Origin: Bacteroidales bacterium
Lineage (GTDB): Bacteria; Bacteroidota; Bacteroidia; Bacteroidales; UBA932
Direction: 5' to 3'
NCBI GenBank assembly: GCA_015060405.1
Contig: SUYN01000002.1
Span: 62,001-126,000 of the forward strand
DNA length: 64,000 bases
Shown: piece by piece, positions 50,663-59,800 of the stretch
Position numbering within the stretch: position 1 is the stretch's first letter
Layout of the letters: the number at the start of each line of letters is the position of its first letter
Program-made: the position numbers and the translations under genes
The notes under the pieces: generated by a model
What the model saw: only the letters and a program-made list of their open reading frames with translations
Database searches by the model: none
Told to the model about the DNA's origin: nothing

Positions 50663-51540
50663 CGCCATAGGCTCTGCATGAATGTTTCCGAATACTTCTC
50701 CCAGTTGTACCATTGATGTCCACCTTCGGTAATGTAGAACTCGAAGGGATAGCCCTTCTTTTCAAGGTAACGGCTGAAACTCATCATCCTCGGATAATAT
50801 ATATCCGTTTTTCCGACCATTATGTAGTACAGCTCCGGAGGAGCGACGAACTGCTCCCTCATCTTGGCCTTGAGATGCCTGTAGAATGATGAGTAATCGC
50901 TTTTCCTCAACACGGGATGCACCATCGACGAAAACAGGCCTATATAACCGAATGAAGACGGTGAGTTTGCAGAAATATACATAGACTGCATGGCACCGAT
51001 GGACAGTCCTGCGATTGCCCTGTGCTCCTTGTCCGGAACGGTACGGTACAGACTGTCCACCGTACTGACGACATCATTCACAAAGGCGGCCTCGACAGTT
51101 CCGTCAGTCTCAAAGAAGGATTCTATGGCGCCCTTCAGCCGCGATTTGCCAAAGTCCCTTTCACTGTTGTACTGATTGACATTGGGGAAGACCACAATGG
51201 TCTCCTTCATCAGGGAAGAAGATGTCAGACTGTCAATGTTATGCAATATGTTCCCCTTATGGATCCAGGAGAGTTCGTTTCCTCTGGCCCCATGAAGGAG
51301 ATACAGTACAGGGAATCGGTCCTCAGTGTCATAATAATCCTTAGGTAGATAGACATACATCCTCCGCTGTCGAGGACCTTCCACGGAGCAGTCATGCATG
51401 CACTCCTCGAGGATTCCCTCATATTCGATGCCGCTGTCAACAACCGGAAACTGCGCATTCATGGCATATCTTGATGCTCCGCACGAAACAAGCACAAAGG
51501 CAGCACCCACTACAGACACGAACTTATTTATCCGTTTCAT
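50659..51540 (-). CDS. Esterase-family lipoprotein (alpha/beta hydrolase)
   Basis: About 293 residues from MKRINKFVSVVGAAFVLVSC (lipobox VLVSC); an ATG 15 bases upstream is possible. The domain is of the esterase-D/feruloyl-esterase type: RRMYVYLPKDYY, FPVLYLLHGARGNELSW (oxyanion region), IAGLSIGAMQSMYIS (nucleophile Ser) and ITEGGHQWYNWEKY (catalytic His). Substrate is unknown. The gene overlaps the preceding glycosyltransferase by about 17-32 bases, so they are co-expressed. Confidence 0.85.
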   Translation of the reverse strand: MKRINKFVSVVGAAFVLVSCGASRYAMNAQFPVVDSGIEYEGILEECMHDCSVEGPRQRRMYVYLPKDYYDTEDRFPVLYLLHGARGNELSWIHKGNILHNIDSLTSSSLMKETIVVFPNVNQYNSERDFGKSRLKGAIESFFETDGTVEAAFVNDVVSTVDSLYRTVPDKEHRAIAGLSIGAMQSMYISANSPSSFGYIGLFSSMVHPVLRKSDYSSFYRHLKAKMREQFVAPPELYYIMVGKTDIYYPRMMSFSRYLEKKGYPFEFYITEGGHQWYNWEKYSETFMQSLWR

Positions 51541-52675
51541 CGATCGCTTCTTCATACATCCTTATTATCTTTGAAGTCGAGTCCGCGGCGTCATAAGCCT
51601 TCACTGATCCGACATACAGCTTTCCCATGTTCATTCTTTCCTCCGGATGCTCGATCCACCAGTCGATCCTTTCGGCAAGTTCCTTCGGATCACCGGCTGT
51701 AAAGACACTCCTTTCATCCAATGCGAACTGGCTTGCTGCAGAGAGTCTGCTTCTGGCGATTACAGGCACTGCACCCTGCTGAAGGGCCTCCAGGCAGGAC
51801 AATCCCTCGACCTCTATTGTGGCGCAGTGAACATAAAGATAGGACGTGGCAGCCAGGTCCCTGAGCTCTTTCTGGGTATAGAACCCGAAGACAGGTTCAT
51901 GGACAAGGACGCCATCCTCGACAAGTCTGTGAGCAGCCTTCATGATCTTCCTGGCCTTTGGCCCGTTTCCGGCAAAATGCAGTCCTATCTCGCCGGCGTG
52001 CCTTGAGTGACGCATGGCCTTGATGAGGGTCATCTGTGACTTCTCGTTGGAGAGTCTTCCCGTGCATAGGATACGGAAGGGATCTGTCTTTATGCCTTCT
52101 GACTGCTGATGGCGATCAACAGGCTCTATGCCATTGGATATGACCTTCAGAGGTGCGGTATATCCGTTCTCCTGAAGATGGTCCCTCACCGTACGGCTAG
52201 GACATTGGACGTATGCACAACGGTTGTACACGGCGCTGCTCCACCACCTGTTTATCAACCGGTTCACGAAGGTCTCATATCCTATTCCAAGGTTGGCAGT
52301 GATGTTTTCAGTGAATATGTGATACGTACCTACACAAGGTTTTCCGGCCTCTTCTGCAGCCTTGACCGTCGCTGACTGCAACGGGAACCCTTCCATCAGA
52401 TGAACAACATCTGCCCAGCGGACGGCTTCTCTTATCATCTTCTTGTCCAGTCTGGAAAAGCTATAGCCGTTGGCTGTGATTATCGGTTGGAAAAAAGGGA
52501 AGATAAAGGGCTTTAGCGGGTAGTCCGGCTGAGGACCCCCTGCCTCCGGATTTTCACCGGCAAGCAGACGTACATCAATCCCTGCTTTCAGGAGGCGGGA
52601 TTTCAATGACTGAACTGCCGTACACACCCCGTTCCCCCTCAAATAGACATTGTTGGAAACTATCAAAACTTTCAT
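51524..52675 (-). CDS. Glycosyltransferase family 4 protein
   Basis: 383 residues from MKVLIVSNNVYLRGNGVCTAVQSLKSR; the frame continues 90 codons upstream through palindromic repeats and is not coding there. GT-B features: the N-terminal glycine-rich loop, ADVVHLMEGFPL and GTYHIFTENI, and the C-terminal nucleotide-sugar site with ILCTGRLSNEKSQMTLIKAM and EVEGLSCLEALQQGAVPVIA (E-x7-E). Resembles mannosyl/glucosyl-transferases for glycolipids or capsule. Acceptor unknown. Confidence 0.88.
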   Translation of the reverse strand: MKVLIVSNNVYLRGNGVCTAVQSLKSRLLKAGIDVRLLAGENPEAGGPQPDYPLKPFIFPFFQPIITANGYSFSRLDKKMIREAVRWADVVHLMEGFPLQSATVKAAEEAGKPCVGTYHIFTENITANLGIGYETFVNRLINRWWSSAVYNRCAYVQCPSRTVRDHLQENGYTAPLKVISNGIEPVDRHQQSEGIKTDPFRILCTGRLSNEKSQMTLIKAMRHSRHAGEIGLHFAGNGPKARKIMKAAHRLVEDGVLVHEPVFGFYTQKELRDLAATSYLYVHCATIEVEGLSCLEALQQGAVPVIARSRLSAASQFALDERSVFTAGDPKELAERIDWWIEHPEERMNMGKLYVGSVKAYDAADSTSKIIRMYEEAIDETDK

Positions 52676-52695
52676 ATCTGGTAAGAATCTTATCC

Positions 52696-52719
52696 CGGGT
52701 ATAGTAAAAAGCATACCCG
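52696..52719 (-). other. Leader hairpin of the glycosyltransferase gene
   Basis: 7-bp stem CGGGTAT/ATACCCG with a 10-base loop, 20-45 bases before the start codon. An off-consensus -7 sequence (TAATATTTG) lies at 52726-52734. Confidence 0.35.
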
Positions 52720-52835
52720 CACTTACAAATATTATGAAAATCTCGTCAGAAAAACAAGGAAACAAGCAATTCAGGACAACAAAACAGCAGAATTGACATT
52801 TAGTCAAAGCCGGATTCAGGGCCACCTGCAAAAAT

Positions 52836-52943
52836 GCACCCGGGTGTGTTTGGGTGGCACACCTAGGTGCAGCAAGTGGCCTTGTAGTGGGCTGAGAAGA
52901 CGATGAGCGCACCCGGGTGTGGAAGAAAATGACACCCGGGTGC
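52836..52943. repeat. Two 35-bp inverted repeats built from CACCCGGGTG palindromes
   Basis: Four 10-base palindromes, CACCCGGGTG at 52837, 52910 and 52933 and CACCTAGGTG at 52860, are spaced 23, 50 and 23 bases centre to centre. They form two units (52836-52870 and 52909-52943), each with 13-base arms GCACCCGGGTGTG and its complement around a 9-base spacer, 73 bases apart. They lie in a 511-base gene-free region (52676-53186) upstream of the glycosyltransferase. Confidence 0.8.
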
Positions 52944-53033
52944 ATGAGGGTGACTTTGTAACGTAATCAGTGGAGCCAAATCCGAAGATGCATTTTCCGT
53001 GCAATTTCCGTGCAATTTTCAGGACACAAAAAG

Positions 53034-53068
53034 AGCCGCAAGTGTTTGTTTTTCAACAACTTGCGGCT
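53034..53068 (-). terminator. Terminator after the tRNA-Ser-like element
   Basis: 10-bp stem AGCCGCAAGT/ACTTGCGGCT with 15-base loop, followed on the minus strand by CTTTTTG. Confidence 0.7.
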
Positions 53069-53070
53069 TT

Positions 53071-53143
53071 CTTTCTGCGGTGAGAGGGGGATTCTTCGCT
53101 AAGGCTCAGCGACTTCGTCGATAACGAACCCAGGGTTCTCACC
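53071..53143 (-). pseudogene. Truncated tRNA-Ser-like minihelix
   Basis: The minus strand reads GGTGAGA...TCTCACCG, the acceptor stem of the adjacent tRNA-Ser. The D and anticodon arms are missing. The T-arm halves GGGTTCG and GAATCCCCC are retained, with a 30-base insert in the loop that folds as two small hairpins. A 24-base block at 53071-53094 is identical to 53180-53203, covering the tRNA 3' end and trailer. Either a decayed duplicate or a tRNA-derived structured RNA with its own terminator. Confidence 0.6.
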
Positions 53144-53159
53144 CCCCCATATACCACAA

Positions 53160-53183
53160 AAAGGAAGTCTTACGACTTCCTTT
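53160..53183 (-). terminator. Terminator of tRNA-Ser
   Basis: Stem AAAGGAAGTC/GACTTCCTTT (10 bp) with a four-base loop and a T-run on the minus strand, immediately after the tRNA. Confidence 0.75.
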
Positions 53184-53186
53184 CTG

Positions 53187-53273
53187 CGGTGAGAGGGGGA
53201 TTCGAACCCCCGGTACGGTTACCCGTACGTCAGTTTAGCAAACTGGTGGTTTCAGCCACTCACCCATCTCACC
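53187..53273 (-). tRNA. tRNA-Ser (anticodon GCT)
   Basis: An 87-base class II tRNA. The acceptor stem is GGTGAGA/TCTCACC with discriminator G. The anticodon arm CAGTTTGCTAAACTG has GCT in its loop. The long variable arm is TACGGGTAACCGTA, and the T-arm has GGTTCGAATCC. CCA is not encoded. A full promoter lies 30 bases upstream. Confidence 0.97.
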
Positions 53274-53302
53274 AAACTGGCCCACTTTATCCAATGGGAC
53301 TG

Positions 53303-53333
53303 CAAATATATAAAGTTTTTACTGATTCACAAA
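53303..53333 (-). promoter_or_regulatory. Full promoter of tRNA-Ser
   Basis: Minus strand TTTG (53330-53333) - 19 bases - TATATTTG (53303-53310). Confidence 0.85.
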
Positions 53334-53343
53334 ATAAAACTTC

Positions 53344-53379
53344 AAAAATCACCTGCGTCATATGGAGCAGGTGATTTTT
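53344..53379 (-). terminator. Terminator of floA operon (repeat-family hairpin)
   Basis: 13-bp stem AAAAATCACCTGC/GCAGGTGATTTTT. The hairpin on the minus strand closely matches the dnaE terminator at 63896 (same stem core and nearly the same loop). Confidence 0.85.
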
Positions 53380-53385
53380 CATAAG

Positions 53386-54339
53386 TTATTGTTTTGCTAT
53401 GTTTTCGCGCATTTCGGTGTCGGCCTGGATGTTCTTCATCTTGTAGTAATCCATTATGCCGAGGTTGCCGTTGCGGAATGCTTCTGCCATTGCGAGAGGA
53501 ACTTCAGCCTCAGCCTCGATCACGCGGGCGCGTGCCTCCTGCGCCTTGGCCTTCATCTCCTGCTCAAGAGCCACTGCCATCGCACGGCGCTCTTCCGCTC
53601 GTGCCTGGGCGATGTTCTTGTCCGCTGATGCCTGATCCATCTGGAGAACGGCTCCGATGTTCTTTCCGATATCGATGTCTGCGATATCGATGGACAGGAT
53701 TTCAAAAGCTGTTCCTGCATCAAGACCCTTGTGAAGCACCACCTTGGAGATGCTGTCCGGATTTTCGAGAACGAGCTTGTGACTCTCGGCTGAACCGATT
53801 GAAGACACGATTCCCTCTCCTACTCGTGCAAGGACTGTCTCTTCACCGGCACCTCCGACAAGCTGCTTGATGTTGGCACGGACAGTTACGCGTGCCTTGG
53901 CGATGAGCTGGATACCATCCTTTGCAACCGCAGTCACAGGAGGTGTGTTTATGACCTTCGGATTGACCGACATCTGGACAGCCTCGAAAACATCACGGCC
54001 GGCAAGATCGATTGCGGCAGCCATCTTGAAATCCAGGGCGATGTTTGCCTTGTCGGCAGAGATCAGTGCATTGACGACCTTTGGGACATTACCCTTTGCG
54101 AGATAATGAGCTTCGAGTTCGTTGGCATAGAGTGTCAGACCGGCTTTGGTTCCGGTCACCATAGCCATTACGATAGTGTTGGGAGAAACGCCCCTCCAGC
54201 GCATGAGCACGAGCTGGATAAGAGAGATGCGGACTCCTGAAATAAGAGCCTGGAACCAGAGGGTTACAGGGAAGAACCATAGGAAAACCACAAGACCTAT
54301 TATGGCCACGGCTATCCACACAATAATCATTGCATCCAT
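53386..54339 (-). CDS. floA: Flotillin-like protein FloA
   Basis: 317 residues. One N-terminal membrane-inserted segment (about 5-28) is followed by the SPFH-like domain ([47 protein letters not shown]). A coiled coil comes next ([44 protein letters not shown], shown here in outline), with conserved [14 protein letters not shown]. FloA scaffolds membrane microdomains. It is encoded after nfeD, its usual partner. Confidence 0.93.
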   Translation of the reverse strand: MDAMIIVWIAVAIIGLVVFLWFFPVTLWFQALISGVRISLIQLVLMRWRGVSPNTIVMAMVTGTKAGLTLYANELEAHYLAKGNVPKVVNALISADKANIALDFKMAAAIDLAGRDVFEAVQMSVNPKVINTPPVTAVAKDGIQLIAKARVTVRANIKQLVGGAGEETVLARVGEGIVSSIGSAESHKLVLENPDSISKVVLHKGLDAGTAFEILSIDIADIDIGKNIGAVLQMDQASADKNIAQARAEERRAMAVALEQEMKAKAQEARARVIEAEAEVPLAMAEAFRNGNLGIMDYYKMKNIQADTEMRENIAKQ

Positions 54340-54369
54340 AATATACTATATTAATTATTTGATATTCAA

Positions 54370-54822
54370 TTATATGGCTTTTACATATATCTTTCCTTCC
54401 TCTATCAGGACGACCTCCACGAAAGTGTCGGGATCCATCATTCCTTCCAGAGCCTTCACCTCTACGACATAGTCCCCGAATCTTGCAGATCCCATAGGAG
54501 CCAGTCTGGTGAGCGTGCGTCCCTTTTCTCCGACACGGAGAACCGCCTGTTCTACGGCCTTCGAGGTGATGTTTGTCTCAAGCGCCATCCTCTTCCATGT
54601 CTTCGCACGAAGGACATAGACGGTGAGAGCCACAACAAGCACGACATTTACCGCAGTCACGACTGCTCCTGTAGTGTTTCCGAATTCCATGAAGGCATAG
54701 AAGCATGATCCTCCCATGGAAAGAAGTCCCAGTATACCGGCCACTCCCACACCCGGAATAAGCAGGATCTCAGCAAAGATCAGCACCAGGCCGACAAGAA
54801 TCAATGTTATTATAAGTCCCAT
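54370..54822 (-). CDS. nfeD: NfeD-like membrane protein
   Basis: 150 residues. Two or three transmembrane helices (residues 1-75, starting MGLIITLILVGLVLIFAEI with the E-I-x-x-x-P-G pattern ILLIPGVGVAGILG) precede a C-terminal OB-fold (GRTLTRLAPMGSARFGDYVVEV). This is the short NfeD1b-type protein lacking the protease domain, which partners with flotillins. It lies 11 bases after the PD40/SPOR gene and 30 bases before floA. Confidence 0.9.
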   Translation of the reverse strand: MGLIITLILVGLVLIFAEILLIPGVGVAGILGLLSMGGSCFYAFMEFGNTTGAVVTAVNVVLVVALTVYVLRAKTWKRMALETNITSKAVEQAVLRVGEKGRTLTRLAPMGSARFGDYVVEVKALEGMMDPDTFVEVVLIEEGKIYVKAI

Positions 54823-54833
54823 ATATCTTAATA

Positions 54834-56705
54834 TTATTTATCCAATATGTCAACCGTCACTTCTTCCACACCCATGCTCCTGATGAAGGCGGCCAGCGCT
54901 TCAGCTTCCTTCTTATCCGGGAACGGACCTATGAGATAAGAGGTCCTTCCATCGGAGGTTTCAGAACGTGCCATATCCTTTCCGGAAGACCTCTGCCTTA
55001 TTCCTGCAGAAAGAGTGGCGTCAAGTGCTCCTCCTTCAGGGACAAAGACCACCCTGTAGAAAGTCTCCTCGACAGCAGAATATTCCCTGCTGCGCGCAGA
55101 AGCGACCTTAACCTCTTCACCATCGATATAGGCCACGATGAAGGCGCTGCGGAAACCCGCTTTCTTGACGGCATTGAGTTTCGACAGCACGTCGTTATAT
55201 GTCCTGAACAGACCGACCCTGTAAACGTATGTACCTGTGTTAGGATAGCGTTTTTCAAACACCGGGCTCAGTCCTCTGAGGCTCTTGACAGTAGCCTTGG
55301 ACTTGGATGTGAAGATCTGTATCTGATAGACGATTCCTGAAGGTATCGTGTTGTCTTCGGCAAACTGTCCGGTCTTTTCAACCTTGAAGGAATAATCAAA
55401 CTTCCTTTCCGGCTGCCTGAGGTTCAGGGCAAGAGGTCCACCCTCTGTCATTCTGGTGAACACATAGCTCGTAGCGTCACCTACCACCTCACGGTCGGTA
55501 TCTTCCAGAATCTTTTCCGGATCTATGGAGATTCCGTTGAACAGGAGATCCATCTCTATGTCCTGCAGCTGCGCAACAGCCTTGTCCAGCTGACTCTTCA
55601 GATGAGGGATCTTTGACTCGTGTTCAAGTATGATGTCCGTCAGCGCAAGCCTCTCCGAGACATCGTTGCTCAATGCGAACCTGTTGCGTTCGTCTTCAAG
55701 GGAGTTCTGATAGAAGTTCATCGAATCCCTGATAGCACGCACCACATTCATCTTGTCGACATATCTGCGGATGCCAGCATCTTCCGGCACGGACGGAGCA
55801 TGTTCCGTCTCTTTGAGCGAAGCCTCGGAAATCTCAAGGGCCGCTATCTCACAGAGACGGTCCGGGTCGTCTACTTCCTTTCTGACAGGAAGCGAATCAT
55901 GCTCAAGCACATATACATACACACTGTCGGCCGTACACTCCCTGTTTGAAGCAAACAAAGTGTAGCGTCCGTCATGAGAATTGACAAGAAGGAAGTCATC
56001 TGCCGGAGACGAATACGGAAATCCCATGTTCACAGGCTCCGACCAGTCCTTTTCCTCATCCGACCACTCCGACATATATAGATCGAAACCGCCGACCCCA
56101 TACAGACCCTTCGAAGCGAAATACAGAGTCTTCCCGTCAGGAGAGAGCATCGGATATATTTCATCTGCTGCAGAAAGGACCTGCTCGTTAAGAAAGGCCG
56201 GCACGCTCCAGAGAGTGTCTGCAAGTTCAGTCATATATATATTGTATATGCCTTCATGATCAGCAGAAGAATAAAATATGCGTCCTGCATCTTCCGGGGC
56301 ATATACTGCCTTATACAGCGGGTGATCGAAAGAAGAACCTGTCAGATTTGAGGATGTCCTCCAGCTCCTGTCCGGAAGGGGATAATAAAGGTAGAACTCA
56401 TCGATGGAGAAACGGTGTCTTGCCAGAACTACCGGGCTGTAGGTGAACTTCCTCATATTCCTTCCGTTCTCCGCCTGGAGCATCTTGTCCTTCAGATTCC
56501 GGATGTCAAGCGTGTCTGAGGAATCCTTCTCCATGATGGCCAAGGCCTCCGAATATGCTTCGACCGCACAGTCGAAATCATAATTGAAATGGGCAATGTC
56601 ACCCGACACTATCAGACTGTCCGCATTCTGCCCGAAAGAGAGAAATGAAGACAGGAAAAATATGACAGATGATATATAATATGTAGTATTATTGATTTTC
56701 ATCAC
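54834..56705 (-). CDS. PD40-propeller and SPOR-like envelope protein
   Basis: 623 residues with a signal peptide (MMKINNTTYYISSVIFFLSSFLSFG). A TPR-like segment (AHFNYDFDCAVEAYSEAL) leads into WD40-like PD40 repeats (YPMLSPDGKTLYFASKGLYGVGGFDLYMSEW). A coiled region (about 315-400) and two C-terminal SPOR-like units (VYQIQIFTSKSKATVKSLRG..., SYLIGPFPDKKEAEALAAFIRS) follow. This suggests a periplasmic protein recognising denuded peptidoglycan. It is the first gene of an operon with nfeD and floA. Confidence 0.78.
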   Translation of the reverse strand: MMKINNTTYYISSVIFFLSSFLSFGQNADSLIVSGDIAHFNYDFDCAVEAYSEALAIMEKDSSDTLDIRNLKDKMLQAENGRNMRKFTYSPVVLARHRFSIDEFYLYYPLPDRSWRTSSNLTGSSFDHPLYKAVYAPEDAGRIFYSSADHEGIYNIYMTELADTLWSVPAFLNEQVLSAADEIYPMLSPDGKTLYFASKGLYGVGGFDLYMSEWSDEEKDWSEPVNMGFPYSSPADDFLLVNSHDGRYTLFASNRECTADSVYVYVLEHDSLPVRKEVDDPDRLCEIAALEISEASLKETEHAPSVPEDAGIRRYVDKMNVVRAIRDSMNFYQNSLEDERNRFALSNDVSERLALTDIILEHESKIPHLKSQLDKAVAQLQDIEMDLLFNGISIDPEKILEDTDREVVGDATSYVFTRMTEGGPLALNLRQPERKFDYSFKVEKTGQFAEDNTIPSGIVYQIQIFTSKSKATVKSLRGLSPVFEKRYPNTGTYVYRVGLFRTYNDVLSKLNAVKKAGFRSAFIVAYIDGEEVKVASARSREYSAVEETFYRVVFVPEGGALDATLSAGIRQRSSGKDMARSETSDGRTSYLIGPFPDKKEAEALAAFIRSMGVEEVTVDILDK

Positions 56706-56729
56706 TCAAAATGACTCATTTTCAGCCTA

Positions 56730-56737
56730 CAAAAATA
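56730..56737 (-). promoter_or_regulatory. -7 box of the PD40-nfeD-floA operon
   Basis: TATTTTTG on the minus strand, 25 bases before the start codon. Confidence 0.5.
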
Positions 56738-56777
56738 AGAAATATTTACAGAAACTTCATTTATCAGAAAAAAATCG

Positions 56778-56785
56778 TAAATTTG
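56778..56785 (+). promoter_or_regulatory. -7 box of secDF
   Basis: TAAATTTG, giving a leader of about 80 bases before secDF. No clear -33 box. Confidence 0.5.
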
Positions 56786-56800
56786 TGCCCTATTTTGCGG

Positions 56801-56857
56801 ATGGTATGGGATAACTGTTCCATATCGTCTCCAAAAGATGCATACAAATATCATTAA
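56801..56857 (+). CDS. Possible 18-codon leader peptide of secDF
   Basis: ATG...TAA encodes MVWDNCSISSPKDAYKYH and ends 14 bases before secDF, within its 5' leader. A 7-bp stem GGTATGG/CCATATC (56803-56826, one G-T) covers its first codons. Sec components in other phyla are sensed by arrest peptides in such leaders (SecM, VemP), but this one has no signal-like helix. A chance ORF is the main alternative. Confidence 0.3.
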   Translation: MVWDNCSISSPKDAYKYH

Positions 56858-56871
56858 AACAATAAATTATT

Positions 56872-59800
56872 ATGCAAAGTAAAGGCGCTATCAGATTTGT
56901 AGCCATCCTCCTTCTCCTTGCATCGCTCTGGCAGCTTTCGTTCACACTCGTGGACAAGATCCAGAACAACAAGGCAGAGAAACTTGCGGAGGCAAAAGTT
57001 CAGGCTGCAATGAATTCAGCTGCATTCGGCAAGGTTGCCGAGGCAGACCAGACCTCTTACCTCGACTCTATCAGATCAGAGGAAAGCAGGAGGTACATCG
57101 ACTCAATTTCTTCAGAAAAGATTTATCTGGGCTACACCTTCAAGGATGTACAGGCCAAGTCAATCAACCTCGGTCTCGACCTCAAGGGTGGTATGAACGT
57201 AATGCTCCAGGTGCAGCTTGAGGACCTGGTGAAGGCTCTTGCTGGTGGAAACACCACTCCTGAGTTCACAAATGCCATCGCTATCGCAAAACAGCGCAGC
57301 GTAGAGGAAAGGGGTGACTTCATCACTCATTTCGCAGAGGCATGGAAGGAGACAGCAAACGGAATGCCTCTCGCTCAGATCTTCGGAACATACGAAATGA
57401 GAGACAAGATCGGTCCTGAGTCAACAGACGAGCAGGTCATCGAGGTCATCAGAGCAGAGTCAGAGAGCGCAATCTCGAACTCATTCAACGTCCTGAGAAA
57501 CCGTATCGACCGCTTCGGTGTGACACAGCCGAACATCCAGAAGCTCGGAAACACAGGCCGTATCCTCGTTGAGCTCCCAGGTGTAAAGGAGCCTGAGCGT
57601 GTAAGAAAGCTCCTCCAGGGAACAGCATCACTCGAGTTCTGGGCAACATACGACAACACCGAGATCGAAGGCTTCCTCACTGAGGCTAACAGCGTACTCG
57701 CAGAGATCCTTGCAGTACAGGAGCCGGTTGAGGAGACTGTTGCTGAAGAGGCAGCCGCAGAAGGCGACGACCTCCTCGCTGAAGAGCTTCAGAACAACTC
57801 AAACGATGCTGCGATCCAGGCAGAATTGAAGAGAAATCCTCTCTTCGCTGTCCTCCAGCCATCAGGAGCAAGAGGAAATGCCTGCATCGGTTATGCACAC
57901 TATGCTGACACAGCAAAGATCAACAAGTATCTTGCTATGCCTCAGATCAAGGCTCTCTTCCCACCTGAATTCAAGCCTATGTGGGGCGTCAAGGCTTCTC
58001 CTTTCTTTGAAGGCGAGAACATCTTCGAGCTCGTTGCAATCAAGGCTTCTTCACGCGACGGCAAGGCTCCGCTCGATGGCGGCAGCGTGACTGACGCACG
58101 CGTACAGTACGGCAATTCAGGCGGAAACCCTGAGGTTTCAATGACCATGAATGCAGAGGGTGCAAACACTTGGGCAAGACTCACAAAGGACAACATCGGC
58201 AAGCAGATTGCAATCGTGCTCGACGGTATGGTCTACTCATATCCTACCGTACAGAACGAGATTTCAGGCGGAAGCTCACAGATCACAGGTAACTTCACAC
58301 TCGAAGAGGCTGAGGACCTTGCAAACGTCCTCAAGTCAGGTAAGCTCCCTGCACCTGCAACAATCATCCAGGAGCAGGTTGTAGGACCATCACTCGGAGC
58401 GGCTTCAATCAACGCAGGTCTCATCTCATTCGTGATCGCGTTCATTCTCGTCCTCCTCTACATGGTATTCTTCTATCGTGGAGCCGGTGTCATCGCTGAC
58501 ATCGCCCTCCTCTGCAACGTGATCCTTCTTTTCGGTACTCTCGTTTCATTCGGAGCAGTCCTCACTCTCCCTGGTATCGCCGGTCTGGTACTTACCCTCG
58601 GTATGGCTGTGGACGCCAACGTCATCATCTATGAGCGTGTCAAAGAGGAACTTCGTGCCGGCAAGGGTCTGAGCAAGGCCATCGCTGACGGTTACTCGAA
58701 CGCATACTCTGCAATCATCGACGGTCAGATCACTACCCTCCTTACCGGTATCGTTCTCTTCGTGTTCGGTTCAGGTCCTGTACAGGGTTTTGCTACAACA
58801 CTGATCATCGGTATCATCACTTCTGTCCTCACCTCTATCTTCATCACAAGAATCATCTTCGATGACAGAGTGTCAAAGGGCAAGACAGTGGCATTCGACA
58901 GCAAGCTTACAAGAAACTTCCTTCAGAATACAAAGGTTGACTTCATCGGAAAGAAGAAGATCGCCTACATCGTTTCAGGTACACTCATACTCATCTCACT
59001 CGTATCGATCTTCACCAAGGGCTTCACCTATGGTGTTGACTTCACCGGTGGACGTACTTATGTCGTGAAGTTTGACCAGCCTGTGACAACAGAGGATGTA
59101 CGTGCGGCCGTTCTCGCTGAATTCGAGGGCACATCCGTAGAAGTCAAGCAGTTCGGTGGCGAAGACCAGATGAAGGTTACAACCCAGTACAAGGTTGAAG
59201 ATGAGTCTTCAGCTGTAGACACAGAGATCGAAGGCAAACTCCATGCAGCTACACAGGGATTCTTCAAGAACACCCTCACACTTGAAGAATTTACTTCTAC
59301 ACAGACCTCACCTTTCGGTATCCAGAGCTCTGACAAGGTAGGTCCTACAATTGCAAACGACATCACAAGAGACGCAATCATCGCTGTGATCATCGCACTC
59401 TTCGTGATCTTCGCATACATCGCAGTCCGTTTCCGCGGTTGGACATGGGGTCTCGGTGGTGTGACAGGTCTTGCACATACCGCACTCATCGTGATCGGCT
59501 TCTTCTCACTCTTCTCAGGAATCCTTCCATTCAGCCTTGATATCGACCAGACATTCATCGCTGCGATCCTGACCATCATCGGTTACGCTATCAACGATAC
59601 AGTGGTAATCTTCGACCGTATCCGTGAGTACAAGGAGCTTCATCCTAAGGCAGACTTCCGTCAGAACGTGAACGAGGCCCTCAACAGCACTCTCTCACGT
59701 ACCATGAATACATCACTCACTACTCTCGTGACAATGCTCGCGATTGCAATCTTCGGTGGTGAGGTGATCAGAGGTCTTGCAGTAGCCCTCATCCTCGGTA

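Noticed and set aside
52676..52945. 90-codon upstream extension of the glycosyltransferase frame
   Set aside because: It runs through the palindromic repeats and leader hairpin. Family similarity begins at the internal ATG at 52675.
53071..53203. Integrated element bounded by the tRNA-Ser att-like repeat
   Set aside because: Only about 85 bases lie between the two copies and no integrase or cargo is present.
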